64,000 bases of DNA from Nocardioides sp. dk884 (lineage in GTDB: Bacteria; Actinomycetota; Actinomycetes; Propionibacteriales; Nocardioidaceae). Made by a program: the position numbers and the translations under genes. Position 1 is the stretch's first letter. Each line of letters starts with the position of its first letter. A model generated the notes under the pieces. It searched no databases, was not told where the DNA came from, and saw only the letters and a list, made by a program, of their open reading frames with translations. Below are positions 14,948 to 23,922 of the stretch, piece by piece. The stretch is taken from assembly GCF_009557055.1 (NCBI RefSeq), contig NZ_CP045649.1:1525501-1589500 (forward strand), read 5' to 3'.

Positions 14948-16282
14948 TCAGCAGCCGAGGAGGGTGCGCAGCGCGTCGGCGCGGTCGCGGTAGTCGGCGT
15001 ACTCGTCGAAGCTCGGCGCGCCGGGGGAGAACAGCACCCGCCGGGCGGGGTCCTCGGAGGCGAGCACCGCACGCACCGCGTCGGCGAAGCCGGGGCTCAG
15101 GTGCACCGGGTGCGGGCCGTCGCTGGGCAGCGCGGCCGCCAGCCGCGCCCCGGCCGCGCCGAAGGCGTGCACGCCGACCGGGCCGGTGCGCCCGGCCAGG
15201 TAGGCGACCAGGGGATCCAGCTCGAGCCCGCGGTCGGCACCCCCGAAGAGCAGCAGCACCCGCTCCTGCGGCCACACCTCGAGCGCCGCGACCACCGCCT
15301 CAGGAGCGGTGGCCAGGCTGTCGTCGTACCAGGCGCGGCCGTCGGGGGAGGCGACCGGCTCCAGGCGGTGGGCCAGCGGGGCGAAGTCGCGCAGAGAGGC
15401 CAGCGCCGTGAGCCGGCTCGCGTCGTCGTCGAGCAGCCCGGCGACCTCGAGGGCGCGCAGCGCGAGCGCGCAGTTGGCGGCATTGTGGCGCCCCGGCAGC
15501 GGCAGCTCCTCGGCGCCCAGACGACCCACGCCCGGCCAGACCAGGTCGCCGGCGTCGTCGGCGTGCACGTGCTCGGCGTCGGGGCGGTGCAGCGTGGTGG
15601 CCGCGCCCACCCGCGCCGCGGCCTCGTCGTACGCCGGGCCCGGCGCGGCGACCACGTGCTCGGGGCCGTGGGCGAGCAGGTTGAGCTTGTCGTGGACGTA
15701 CTGGGCGTAGCCGCCGTGCCAGGGCAGGTGCTCGGCGTACAGCGAGGTCAGCACCACCACGCGCGGGGAGGTGGTCACGGTGCGGGCCTGATAGCTCGAC
15801 ACCTCCAGCGCGACCACGTCGAGCTCGTCGGCGTCGACGGAGAGCACCGGGGTGCCGACGTTGCCGACGACCGCGCTGCGCAGGCCCACCGCGCGCGCCA
15901 CGTGGGCGATCAGCGAGGCGGTGGTGGACTTGCCCTTGGTGCCGGTGACGCCGATGGTCAGCCCGGCGTGCTCGCCCAGCCACAGGTCGGTCAGCCCGGT
16001 CACCGGCGTGCCGGCGGCGGCCAGCTCGACCTGGAGAGGCGCGGTGGCGGGGACGCCCGGCGAGGCCACCACGACGCGCGCGGCGCGCAGCGCCTCGACG
16101 GCCGCCGCGCCGACCAGCACCGGCAGCGGGGCGTCGGCGGGCGCGCCCGCGCTGTCGGTGGCGTCGGGCAGCGCGATGGTGGCGTCCAGGCCGCGGTGGG
16201 CGAGCTCCGCGGCGACGGCCGCGCCCTCGCGCCCGTAGCCCCAGACGACGGTGCCGGTCGGGGGCAGCTCAGAGAACCGCAC
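14948..16282 (-). CDS. murD2: UDP-MurNAc-L-alanine--L-glutamate ligase (MurD2 type)
   Basis: A 444-residue Mur ligase. It has an N-terminal UDP-binding Rossmann-like segment (VVWGYGREGAAVA), an intact ATP loop TGTKGKSTT at residues 113-121, EVSSYQ after strand 4, the H-x-x-W-H-G region (EHLPWHGGYAQYVHDK), the GRHNAANCALAL helix, and a full third domain with YDDSLATAPEAV, LFGGADRG and SPGAPSFDEYADYRDR. It overlaps murL by 14 nt. Next to MurL, the known equivalent (Xanthomonas oryzae MurD2) adds L-Glu, not D-Glu, to UDP-MurNAc-L-Ala. That specificity is inferred from context. It probably supplies the step that the degenerate murD at 46596-47609 cannot perform. Confidence 0.88.
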   Translation of the reverse strand: MRFSELPPTGTVVWGYGREGAAVAAELAHRGLDATIALPDATDSAGAPADAPLPVLVGAAAVEALRAARVVVASPGVPATAPLQVELAAAGTPVTGLTDLWLGEHAGLTIGVTGTKGKSTTASLIAHVARAVGLRSAVVGNVGTPVLSVDADELDVVALEVSSYQARTVTTSPRVVVLTSLYAEHLPWHGGYAQYVHDKLNLLAHGPEHVVAAPGPAYDEAAARVGAATTLHRPDAEHVHADDAGDLVWPGVGRLGAEELPLPGRHNAANCALALRALEVAGLLDDDASRLTALASLRDFAPLAHRLEPVASPDGRAWYDDSLATAPEAVVAALEVWPQERVLLLFGGADRGLELDPLVAYLAGRTGPVGVHAFGAAGARLAAALPSDGPHPVHLSPGFADAVRAVLASEDPARRVLFSPGAPSFDEYADYRDRADALRTLLGC

Positions 16283-17642
16283 GGGCGGCCTGCTCCAGCG
16301 CGGGGGACAGGGCGTGCTGGGGGGCGAAGGTGAAGGCCGCCTCCTCCTGCTCCGGGGTGACGGTGACCTCGGCGACGCCGGGCAGCGCGAGGAAGGGATG
16401 GTCCTTCCACTCCGGGTGCCGGCGCAGCAGCTCGACGGCGACCTGGCACTCCTCGGGCTCGCCCACGCACTCGAAGGGCTTGTGCGTGGGGCCGGTGCCG
16501 AGCAGGTCGAGGAACCCGTCGCGCTGCGCGGTGTCGCTCAGCGCGTCGGCGAACAGGTCGCGCCCGCCGTAGATCGCGAGCAGCTCGGCGCGCGGCAGGA
16601 ACGGCGCCAGGCAGAGGAACACGAAGCGGCACTTGTCGCAGCGCCCGCACCACTCGGTGCGCTTCGCCGGGTCGAGGTGGAAGGAGCGGTTGCAGCTGGT
16701 GAACGCGCGGTGGTAGCCGGTGTGCGTGGCGAAGCGGCGCATGATCGCCAGCTCCGAGAGCGGGCGCAGGAACGACACGTAGTCGAGCGCGACGCCGGCG
16801 AGCCGCTCGCGCAGCAGCCGCTCGAACTCCAGGCCCTTGGACCACTGGTGGTTGACCTCGACGCCGGCCCAGGTGAGGTTGCCGTACGACGAGCTGCGCT
16901 CGTTGCTGAACACCACGCTGTCGAAGCCCGAGCGCAGCGCGACCAGACAGCCGATGAGGGAGTTGATCGCGGTGACCGGGACGTGCCCGTTGTGGGCCCC
17001 GGCCTCGTTGAGCGCCTTCAGCCCCGGGTCGATGGTGCGGCGCGCGGTGAGCAGCGGCAGGCCCGCGACCTCGGCGGTGCGGGTGATCGGGGCGTAGGTG
17101 TTGACCGAGAACAGCGCCACGTCGAAGCCACCGACGCGCAGCGCCTCGAGGGTGACGATGGAGTCCTTGCCGCCGCCGACCGCGGCGAGCACTCGGGCGC
17201 CCGGGCGGGTGGCCGTGGGCACCGCGGGGGAGTCGGAGGCGGCCGCGTCCGTGCCGGTGCCGCGGATCGCGGGACGCAGCGCCTCGGGCAGGTCGTTGCG
17301 GTAGGCGAACTCGCCCAGGCCGTGGCGGACCACGGTGGCGAGGAACTCCTGCTCACGCGGGCCGGCGCCGAGCGGCGTGGTGTCGATGCTGGCCGGGACC
17401 ACTGCCTTGTAGTAGCTCAGCCCCGCGGCCAGCGAGAGCAGCCGCACCACGAGGGTGAAGTCGTCGTCGACGGGGCGCGGGTCGGCGACCTCGGGCAGCT
17501 CGACGACCTCGGTGAAGCGCTGCTGCGCACCGCCTCCGGCGATGCTCCAGTGCAGCTCCACGCGGGCGCCGTCGTCGCTGACGACGGGCTCCTCGTGGGT
17601 CAGGACGAGCTCTGAGCGGGGGACGTCGAGCAGGCGGGACAC
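16269..17642 (-). CDS. murL: UDP-MurNAc-L-Ala-L-Glu epimerase (MurL)
   Basis: A 457-residue protein with the MurL pattern: a PP-loop-like ATP motif AAVGGGKDSIVTLEAL (about residues 154-169), the conserved segment SNERSSSYGNL, the HWSKG-type region (VNHQWSKGLEFE), and a cysteine cluster WCGRCDKCRFVFLC (about 331-344). MurL epimerises the terminal L-Glu of UDP-MurNAc-L-Ala-L-Glu to D-Glu using ATP, so racemase-made D-Glu is not needed. GTG at 17642 is chosen because a TATGAT box ends exactly 6 nt upstream; a longer frame starting at 17702 would put the promoter inside the gene. First gene of the murL-murD2-14244 operon. Confidence 0.9.
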   Translation of the reverse strand: MSRLLDVPRSELVLTHEEPVVSDDGARVELHWSIAGGGAQQRFTEVVELPEVADPRPVDDDFTLVVRLLSLAAGLSYYKAVVPASIDTTPLGAGPREQEFLATVVRHGLGEFAYRNDLPEALRPAIRGTGTDAAASDSPAVPTATRPGARVLAAVGGGKDSIVTLEALRVGGFDVALFSVNTYAPITRTAEVAGLPLLTARRTIDPGLKALNEAGAHNGHVPVTAINSLIGCLVALRSGFDSVVFSNERSSSYGNLTWAGVEVNHQWSKGLEFERLLRERLAGVALDYVSFLRPLSELAIMRRFATHTGYHRAFTSCNRSFHLDPAKRTEWCGRCDKCRFVFLCLAPFLPRAELLAIYGGRDLFADALSDTAQRDGFLDLLGTGPTHKPFECVGEPEECQVAVELLRRHPEWKDHPFLALPGVAEVTVTPEQEEAAFTFAPQHALSPALEQAARAVL

Positions 17643-17648
17643 CTCCCG

Positions 17649-17654
17649 ATCATA
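17649..17654 (-). promoter_or_regulatory. Leaderless -10 box (TATGAT) of the murL operon
   Basis: TATGAT is close to the consensus TATAAT and ends 6 nt before the GTG at 17642, so the message should begin at the start codon. It is the best-matching -10 box among the leaderless set in this window. Confidence 0.65.
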
Positions 17655-17788
17655 GGAGCGGGACCGCGGGCCCGGGCGCGCGCACCACGCGACGCTGCCC
17701 ACACCGGGGCCCGGGGCGCCTGGACCGGTCTGGGTCGGGTGGGGCGCAGGGGGTTACGCCGGGGCGGTCCGGGGGCAATGGTGGTCCC

Positions 17789-19243
17789 ATGAGCACCTCC
17801 GCGCCGGCGCAGCCGGATCGCAGCCAGCAGGGTCCGCAGCTGAAGCGGACCATCGGTCCCGGCCTGCTGCTGCTGTTCATCGTCGGCGACATCCTCGGCG
17901 CGGGCGTGTACGCCGTCACCGGCCGCCTCGCGGGCGAGGTGGGCGGCGTGGCCTGGCTGCCGTTCCTGGTCGCGTTCGGAGTGGCCACGCTCACGGCGTT
18001 CTCCTACCTCGAGCTGGTGACGAAGTACCCGCAGGCCGCGGGCGCGGCGCTGTACGCCCACAAGGCCTTCGGCATCCACTTCGTGACCTTCCTGGTCGCC
18101 TTCACCGTCGTGTGCTCGGGCATCACCAGCGCCTCGACGTCCTCAGGCCTGCTGGCCGAGAACCTCCTCATCGGCATCCACGAGCTCGTGCCCGCGATGC
18201 CGACCGGGGAGACCGCGTCGCTGGTGACCGCGCTGGTGTTCATGGGCGTGATCGCGGCGATCAACCTGCGCGGGGTGAGCGAGAGCGTGAAGTTCAACGT
18301 CGTGCTCACGATCATCGAGATGCTCGCGCTGGCGATCGTCATCGGCATCGGCATGTGGGTGGTCGGTCGCGGCAACGGCGACCTGTCGCGCGTCACGGTC
18401 TTCGAGAGCCCCGACGAGAAGAACCTCTTCATGGCGGTCACGGTCGCCACCGCGATCGCGTTCTTCTCGATGGTGGGCTTCGAGGACTCCGTGAACATGG
18501 TGGAGGAGACCAAGGACCCGCTGCGGATCTTCCCCAAGATGATGTTCACCGGCCTCGGCATCGCGGCGCTCGTCTACGTGCTGGTCGCGATCTCCGTGGT
18601 GGCGGTGATCCCGGCCGGGCAGATCGCCGCCCCGCAGAACCCCGAGGCCGGGGTGCTGCTCGACGTCGTACGGATCGGCGCCCCGGACATCCCGATCGAC
18701 AAGATCTTCCCGTTCCTGACCGTCTTCGCGGTCGCCAACACCGCCTTGATCAACATGCTGATGGCCAGCCGGCTGATCTACGGCATGGCCCGCCAGGACG
18801 TCCTGCCCCGCAGCCTGGGCCGGGTGTCGCACCGTCGCCGGACGCCGTGGACCGCGATCGTGTTCACCACGATCCTGGCGCTCGCGCTGATCGTCCTGGT
18901 CCGCACCCAGTCGGAGACCACGATGGTCGCGGCGCTCTCGGGCACCACCTCGCTGCTGCTGCTCGCGGTGTTCACGCTGGTCAACATCTCCTGCCTGGTG
19001 GCCCGCCGGCGCCCGGACCGGACGGAGTTCCGTGCACCCACCGCGGTGCCGGTCATCGGGGCGATCGCGTGCGCCTACCTGCTCGGGCCGTGGGCGCGAC
19101 TGGAGGAGGACATGGTGCAGTACCGCATCGCGGGCCTGCTGCTGGCGCTCGGCGTGGTGCTGTGGCTCGGGGCGTGGCTGACCAACCGCGGGGTGCGCGC
19201 CAAGAAGACCGGCTTCCGCGACATCGACCACCTCGACGGCTAG
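17789..19243 (+). CDS. APC-superfamily amino acid permease
   Basis: A 484-residue membrane transporter with about 12 predicted helices. The first helix contains the APC substrate signature (IVGDILGAGVYAVTG), where the broken helix GAG binds the amino acid backbone. Helix 6 reads AIAFFSMVGFEDSVNMVEE, the conserved FxGFE region, and is followed by KDPLRIFPKM. It is likely a proton-coupled importer of amino acids; the substrate is not predictable. It sits between the divergent murL operon and aroG, with no evident functional link to either. Confidence 0.9.
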   Translation: MSTSAPAQPDRSQQGPQLKRTIGPGLLLLFIVGDILGAGVYAVTGRLAGEVGGVAWLPFLVAFGVATLTAFSYLELVTKYPQAAGAALYAHKAFGIHFVTFLVAFTVVCSGITSASTSSGLLAENLLIGIHELVPAMPTGETASLVTALVFMGVIAAINLRGVSESVKFNVVLTIIEMLALAIVIGIGMWVVGRGNGDLSRVTVFESPDEKNLFMAVTVATAIAFFSMVGFEDSVNMVEETKDPLRIFPKMMFTGLGIAALVYVLVAISVVAVIPAGQIAAPQNPEAGVLLDVVRIGAPDIPIDKIFPFLTVFAVANTALINMLMASRLIYGMARQDVLPRSLGRVSHRRRTPWTAIVFTTILALALIVLVRTQSETTMVAALSGTTSLLLLAVFTLVNISCLVARRRPDRTEFRAPTAVPVIGAIACAYLLGPWARLEEDMVQYRIAGLLLALGVVLWLGAWLTNRGVRAKKTGFRDIDHLDG

Positions 19244-19305
19244 ACCTCCTCACCCGGCCCGGTCGCCAGCGTGGACGGCGAGTCGGCCACCGGTCGCCCG
19301 CCGCG

Positions 19306-19311
19306 TACCCT
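19306..19311 (+). promoter_or_regulatory. Leaderless -10 box (TACCCT) for aroG
   Basis: TACCCT then 6 nt then GTG at 19318. Confidence 0.55.
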
Positions 19312-19317
19312 GGGGGA

Positions 19318-20670
19318 GTGAGCAGCATCCCGTCCCTCGAGTCCCTGCACGCCATGGGCGCGGCCCAGCAGCCGACGTACCCCGACCGTGCCGCCCTCGG
19401 GTCCGCCGTCGAGCGGCTGCGCACGATGCCCCCGCTGGTGTTCGCGGGGGAGTGCGACGACCTCACCGCCAAGCTCGCTGCCGTGACCCGCGGCGAGGCG
19501 TTCCTGCTCCAGGGCGGCGACTGCGCCGAGACCCTGGCCGGCGTCACCGCCGACAACGTCCGCAACAAGCTGCGCGTGCTGCTGCAGATGTCGGTCGTGC
19601 TGACCTACGCCGCCTCGGTGCCGGTGGTCAAGGTGGGCCGGCTCGCCGGGCAGTACGCCAAGCCGCGCTCCAAGGACACCGAGACGCGCACGATGCCCGA
19701 CGGGCAGAGCGTCACCCTGCCGGCGTACCGCGGCGACGCGGTCAACGGCTTCGACTTCACCCCCGAGTCGCGCACGCCCGACCCGCAGCGCCTCGTCGAC
19801 GTCTACAACGCCTCGGCCGCCACCCTCAACCTGGTGCGCGCGTTCACGACCGGCGGGTACGCCGACCTGCGCCAGGTGCACACCTGGAACACCGACTTCG
19901 TGCGCAGCTCGCCCGCCGGGCAGCGCTACGAGGCGGTCGCCAACGAGATCGAGCGCGCCCTGGAGTTCATCCGGGCGATCGGCGCCGACCCCGAGGAGTT
20001 CCACCGCGTCGACTTCCACTCCAGCCACGAGGCGCTGGTGCTGGAGTACGAGCACGCGATGACGCGCATCGACTCGCGCACCGAGCAGCCCTACGACGTG
20101 TCGGGCCACTTCGTGTGGATCGGTGAGCGCACCCGCCAGCTGGACGGCGCGCACGTCGAGCTGCTGAGCCGCATCCGCAACCCCATCGGCGTCAAGCTCG
20201 GCCCGACCACGACCGCCGACGACGCGCTGGCGCTCGCGGCCAAGCTGAACCCCGACAACATCCCGGGCCGGCTGACCTTCATCACCCGCTTCGGCGCCGG
20301 CAAGATCCGTGACGGCCTGCCGCAGATCGTGGAGAAGGTCACCGCCGAGGGTGTCCAGGTGGCCTGGGTCTGCGACCCGATGCACGGCAACACCTTCGAG
20401 GCCTCCTCGGGCTACAAGACCCGTCGCCTCGAGGACGTCGTGGAGGAGGTCCAGGGCTTCTTCGACGTGCACCGCGCGCTCGGCACCTGGCCCGGCGGCC
20501 TGCACATCGAGCTGACCGGCGACGACGTCACCGAGTGCGTCGGCGGCGGCGAGGACCTGCTGGAGATGGACCTGCACAACCGCTACGAGTCGGTGTGCGA
20601 CCCGCGGCTGAACCGGGTGCAGTCCCTCGAGCTGGCCTTCCTCGTGGCGGAGATGCTGCGCAAGGCCTGA
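19318..20670 (+). CDS. aroG: Class II 3-deoxy-7-phosphoheptulonate (DAHP) synthase
   Basis: A 450-residue plant-type (class II) DAHP synthase, which joins phosphoenolpyruvate and erythrose 4-phosphate at the entry to the shikimate pathway. Signature stretches include PPLVFAGECDDL, FLLQGGDCAE (metal Cys), VGRLAGQYAKPRS, DFHSSHEALVLEYE, ERTRQLDGAHVEL, GKIRDGLP, WVCDPMHGNT and GGLHIELTGDDVTEC. GTG start is fixed by the leaderless box. The Mycobacterium enzyme is feedback-regulated by aromatic amino acids. An unrelated type I DAHP synthase lies just 1 kb downstream on the other strand (21717-22772). Confidence 0.95.
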   Translation: MSSIPSLESLHAMGAAQQPTYPDRAALGSAVERLRTMPPLVFAGECDDLTAKLAAVTRGEAFLLQGGDCAETLAGVTADNVRNKLRVLLQMSVVLTYAASVPVVKVGRLAGQYAKPRSKDTETRTMPDGQSVTLPAYRGDAVNGFDFTPESRTPDPQRLVDVYNASAATLNLVRAFTTGGYADLRQVHTWNTDFVRSSPAGQRYEAVANEIERALEFIRAIGADPEEFHRVDFHSSHEALVLEYEHAMTRIDSRTEQPYDVSGHFVWIGERTRQLDGAHVELLSRIRNPIGVKLGPTTTADDALALAAKLNPDNIPGRLTFITRFGAGKIRDGLPQIVEKVTAEGVQVAWVCDPMHGNTFEASSGYKTRRLEDVVEEVQGFFDVHRALGTWPGGLHIELTGDDVTECVGGGEDLLEMDLHNRYESVCDPRLNRVQSLELAFLVAEMLRKA

Positions 20671-20690
20671 CCCCGGGCATCATGGGCGCC

Positions 20691-21683
20691 ATGATCGACC
20701 TGCGCTCCGACACCGTCACCCGTCCCACCGAGGCGATGCGCGCCGCGATGGCGCGCGCCGAGGTGGGCGACGACGTGTACGGCGAGGACCCCACGGTCCT
20801 GGCCCTCGAGGAGCGGGTGGCCGAGCTGTTCGGCCACGAGGCCGCGCTGTTCACCCCCACCGGGTCGATGGCCAACGTGCTGGCGGTCGCCAGCCTGGTC
20901 TCGCCCGGGCAGGAGGTGCTGTGCGAGTCGCGCGCCCACATCGCCCGCGCCGAGCTCGGCGCCCACGCCAGCATCGGCGGGGTCACGATGCGCACCTGGG
21001 TCGACGAGGGTGGCCAGATCGACCTGCCGGTCATCCGCCGGCTCTTCGCCCCGGACATGGGGCCGTTCTTCGTGCCGACCGCGGCGATCTCGGTGGAGAA
21101 CACCCACAACTTCGCCGGCGGCGCGGTGCTGCCGCTCGAGGACCTGCGCGACCTGCGCGAGTTCGCCACCGAGGTCGGCACCGGCGTGCACCTCGACGGC
21201 GCCCGGATCTGGAACGCCCACGTCGCCACCGGCACGCCGCTGCGCGAGTACGGCGCGGTGGCCGACGTGCTCGCGGTGTGCCTGTCCAAGGGGCTGGGCG
21301 CCCCGGTCGGCTCGCTGATGGTCGGCGCGGCCGACGCCGTCGCCGAGGCACGCGTGCGGCGCAAGCGGATGGGCGGTGGCATGCGTCAGGTCGGCATCCT
21401 CGCCGCGGCCGGGCTCTACGCCCTGGACCACCACGTCGAGCGGCTCGCCGAGGACCACGAGCACGCGCGGATCCTCGCCGAGGCCCTGGGCGCCGACCCC
21501 GCCTCGGTGTCGACCAACATCGTGGTCGTCGACCGCGCGGACGCCGCGCAGGTCGTCGTACGAGCGCGGGAGGAGGGGGTCCTGCTCAGCACCGTCGGCC
21601 CCACCGCCCTGCGCCTGGTCACCCACCTCGACGTGGACCGCCCCGCCGTCGACCGCGCCGCCCGCATCCTCGCCGCCCTCTGA
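20691..21683 (+). CDS. ltaE: Low-specificity threonine aldolase
   Basis: The 330-residue fold-type I PLP enzyme cleaves threonine or allo-threonine to glycine and acetaldehyde. It begins MIDLRSDTVTRPTEAMRAAM, the family signature, has the G-D-D-V-Y-G-E-D-P loop, H in SRAHIA, D in GVHLDGARIWNA (PLP ring contact) and the Schiff-base lysine in AVCLSKGLGAPVGS. ATG at 20691 is preferred over one three codons upstream because homologues begin M-[IV]-D-L-R-S-D. It follows aroG by 20 nt and may be co-transcribed. Confidence 0.93.
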   Translation: MIDLRSDTVTRPTEAMRAAMARAEVGDDVYGEDPTVLALEERVAELFGHEAALFTPTGSMANVLAVASLVSPGQEVLCESRAHIARAELGAHASIGGVTMRTWVDEGGQIDLPVIRRLFAPDMGPFFVPTAAISVENTHNFAGGAVLPLEDLRDLREFATEVGTGVHLDGARIWNAHVATGTPLREYGAVADVLAVCLSKGLGAPVGSLMVGAADAVAEARVRRKRMGGGMRQVGILAAAGLYALDHHVERLAEDHEHARILAEALGADPASVSTNIVVVDRADAAQVVVRAREEGVLLSTVGPTALRLVTHLDVDRPAVDRAARILAAL

Positions 21684-21716
21684 CACCTTCCCCGAGTCGG
21701 CCCGGATGGCGAGGGG

Positions 21717-22772
21717 TCAGCGAGCCGCCGCCCGGGCGACCTCCCCGGCGTCGAGGCGGCCGAGGACCGGGGGAAGCTTGCGCACCGCCTGCGCCAGCTC
21801 GCGCAGCTCGCTGCCGAGCAGAGCCTGCGGACCGTCGCACAGTGCGCTCTCGGGTGAGGGATGGACGTCGACGATGACGCCGTCCGCGCCCACCGCGATC
21901 GCCGCCCGCGAGAGAGGTACGACGAGGTCCTTGCGACCCGCGGCGTGCGAGGGGTCCACGATCACGGGCAGGTGGCTGCTGGCCTGGGCGACCGGGACCG
22001 CGGAGATGTCCAGGGTGTTGCGGGTCGCCGGCTCGAAGGTGCGGATGCCGCGCTCGCACAGCACGATCTCGAGGTTGCCGCGCTGGGCGATGTACTCCGC
22101 GGCCATCAGCCACTCCTCGATGGTCGCGGTCATGCCGCGCTTGAGCAGCACCGGCTTGCCGGCGTCCCCGACGGCCTGGAGCAGCCCGAAGTTCGCCATG
22201 TTGCGGGTGCCGACCTGGAGCATGTCGGCGTGCTGCGCGACGATCTCGACGTCGCGTGCGTCGACGACCTCGGTCACCACCGGCAGCCCGGTCAGCGAGC
22301 GCACGTCGGCGAGGATCTCCAGCCCCGCACGGCCCAGCCCCTGGAAGGCGTACGGCGAGGTGCGCGGCTTGTAGGCACCCCCGCGCAGGATCGTGGCGCC
22401 GGCGGACTTCGCCATCTGCGCGGCCTCGAGGGTCTGCTCGGGCGTCTCCACCGCGCAGGGCCCGGCCAGGAAGGTGAAGGTGTCCGGGCCGATCGGCACC
22501 TGCCGCCCGGGCGGGCCGACCCACACCGTCGAACGGCTGGGGTGGTGCTGCCGGCTGACCAGCTTGTAGGGGTCGGAGATCCGGTGCACGTCGGCGACCC
22601 CGGGCAGCGTGCGCAGGTTCAGGTGGTGGAAGGAGGTGATGTCCCCGACCAGGCCGATGATCGTGCGCACGACGCCCTTGCTGACGAACGCCGCGCCGCC
22701 GACGTCCTCGACGCGGCTGACGACGCGGGCGACGTCCTGCTCGGTGGCGTCCGGGGACATGACGACGACCAT
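21717..22772 (-). CDS. aroF: Type I DAHP synthase, AroF subfamily with N-terminal ferredoxin-like domain
   Basis: The 351-residue enzyme combines an N-terminal ferredoxin-like (FL) domain (MVVVMSPDATEQDVARVV, about residues 1-75) with the type I-beta catalytic barrel. Visible in the barrel are FLAGPCAVE (metal Cys), LRGGAYKPRTSPYAFQGLG, TEVVD, LLKRGM, CERGIRTFE and IVDPSHAAGR. This is the Thermotoga/Geobacillus-type enzyme, in which the N-terminal domain mediates feedback control. It makes the same product as the unrelated class II AroG at 19318-20670. A GAGGAAG site precedes the ATG, so unlike its neighbours it has a leader; the 160 bp upstream show no obvious attenuator. Confidence 0.93.
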   Translation of the reverse strand: MVVVMSPDATEQDVARVVSRVEDVGGAAFVSKGVVRTIIGLVGDITSFHHLNLRTLPGVADVHRISDPYKLVSRQHHPSRSTVWVGPPGRQVPIGPDTFTFLAGPCAVETPEQTLEAAQMAKSAGATILRGGAYKPRTSPYAFQGLGRAGLEILADVRSLTGLPVVTEVVDARDVEIVAQHADMLQVGTRNMANFGLLQAVGDAGKPVLLKRGMTATIEEWLMAAEYIAQRGNLEIVLCERGIRTFEPATRNTLDISAVPVAQASSHLPVIVDPSHAAGRKDLVVPLSRAAIAVGADGVIVDVHPSPESALCDGPQALLGSELRELAQAVRKLPPVLGRLDAGEVARAAAR

Positions 22773-22935
22773 GGTGCTTCCTCTCTCTGGCCCGGCGCGG
22801 GCGCTGGAGCGGACGGCGCGCCCCGGCCGGTGCCGGCCCCACGAGGGTGCGCGACGAGGACGACGGTAATCAGCCGGTCGGACCTGCTCGACCCCTTTTC
22901 CGAGGCATGGGACCAGACGCTGCGTGACCCGCGCC

Positions 22936-23853
22936 TCAGACCGCGTGTGCCTCCGCGCGCAGCTTCTTCAGCAGCGCGATGTCGGGGTTGCCGGCGTCGC
23001 GGGAACCGGGCGTCTCGAGCACGAACGGGACCCCCGCGGTCTCGGGGTGGGCGAACAGCTCGCTGAACGCCTCGGTGCCGATGTGGCCCTGGCCGATCTG
23101 CTGGTGACGGTCCTTGAACGCACCCCGCACGTCCATCGAGTCGTTCGCGTGGATCAGCCGGAGCCGCCCGGGGCCGCCGATCTCGACGATCCGGTCGACG
23201 GTGGCGGTGGTGCCGCCGGGCTCGTCCAGCGGCGCGCCCGCGGCGAAGACGTGGCAGGTGTCCAGGCAGATGCCGGCCGACGGGTGGTGGTCGAGGGCGT
23301 CGAGGTACGGCGCGAGGTCCTCCACCCCGGCGCACAGCGAGCGGCCCTGGCCGGCGGTGGGCTCCAGCAGCAGCGACGGGACCTCGGGGCCCTCGCCCAG
23401 CTCCTCGAGCAACGGCAGGAGGCCCTCACGGACCTGCGCCATCGCGGCGGCGTACCGCGCCTCGCTCGCGCCGGGCTCGGGGTCGACGAACGACCCGGTG
23501 TGCACGACCACGCCCTCGGCGCCGATTGCAGCCGCCCGGCGCAGGTTGTGCGCGACGACGGCCACGGACTTCTCATACGTCGCGGGGGTCGGGCTGCCGA
23601 GGTTGACCAGGTACGGCGCGTGGATGAAGACCCGCAGGCCCCGCGCGGTGATCGCGTCGCGGAACGCCGCGTCCTCGGCGGGCTTGCCGGGGGACAGCGC
23701 CCAGCCGCGGGGGTTGCCCACGAAGACCTGGAAGGTCTCGCACTCGAGCTCCTCGGCGCTGGCGAGCGCGCCGGCGACGAGGCCCTTGCCGACCTGCACG
23801 TGGGTGCCGATCGGGTTGCGCAGGGACGGGCTGAGCAGGGCGGGGCTGGTCAC
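22936..23853 (-). CDS. nfo: Endonuclease IV (AP endonuclease)
   Basis: The 305-residue protein is an Nfo-family enzyme that cuts 5' to abasic sites in base-excision repair. It shows GTHVQVGKGLVAGALASAEE at the start, then NPRGWA, VVHTGSFVDP (zinc His), LLLEPTAGQG (zinc Glu), GICLDTCHVFAAG (zinc Asp/His), LRLIHANDSMDVRGAFKDRH (zinc His/Asp) and PFVLETPGS. All metal-ligand positions of the TIM barrel seem present. It starts with GTG behind a leaderless box. It is separate from the other genes around it. Confidence 0.94.
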   Translation of the reverse strand: MTSPALLSPSLRNPIGTHVQVGKGLVAGALASAEELECETFQVFVGNPRGWALSPGKPAEDAAFRDAITARGLRVFIHAPYLVNLGSPTPATYEKSVAVVAHNLRRAAAIGAEGVVVHTGSFVDPEPGASEARYAAAMAQVREGLLPLLEELGEGPEVPSLLLEPTAGQGRSLCAGVEDLAPYLDALDHHPSAGICLDTCHVFAAGAPLDEPGGTTATVDRIVEIGGPGRLRLIHANDSMDVRGAFKDRHQQIGQGHIGTEAFSELFAHPETAGVPFVLETPGSRDAGNPDIALLKKLRAEAHAV

Positions 23854-23859
23854 CCCCGC

Positions 23860-23865
23860 ACGCTA
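23860..23865 (-). promoter_or_regulatory. Leaderless -10 box (TAGCGT) for nfo
   Basis: TAGCGT then 6 nt then GTG at 23853, minus strand. Confidence 0.5.
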
Positions 23866-23922
23866 TGTGAGGCGCGCGGCACGTCCGGCACCCAGGTCGA
23901 GGATCCGCTGGGCGTCCGAGAC

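Noticed and set aside
17643..17702. Longer murL starting at 17702
   Set aside because: The extra 20 residues are not like MurL and would include the TATGAT box within the gene.
22773..22935. Aromatic-amino-acid attenuator or leader peptide before aroF
   Set aside because: The only short frame found contains no run of Phe, Tyr or Trp codons, and no alternative hairpins were evident.
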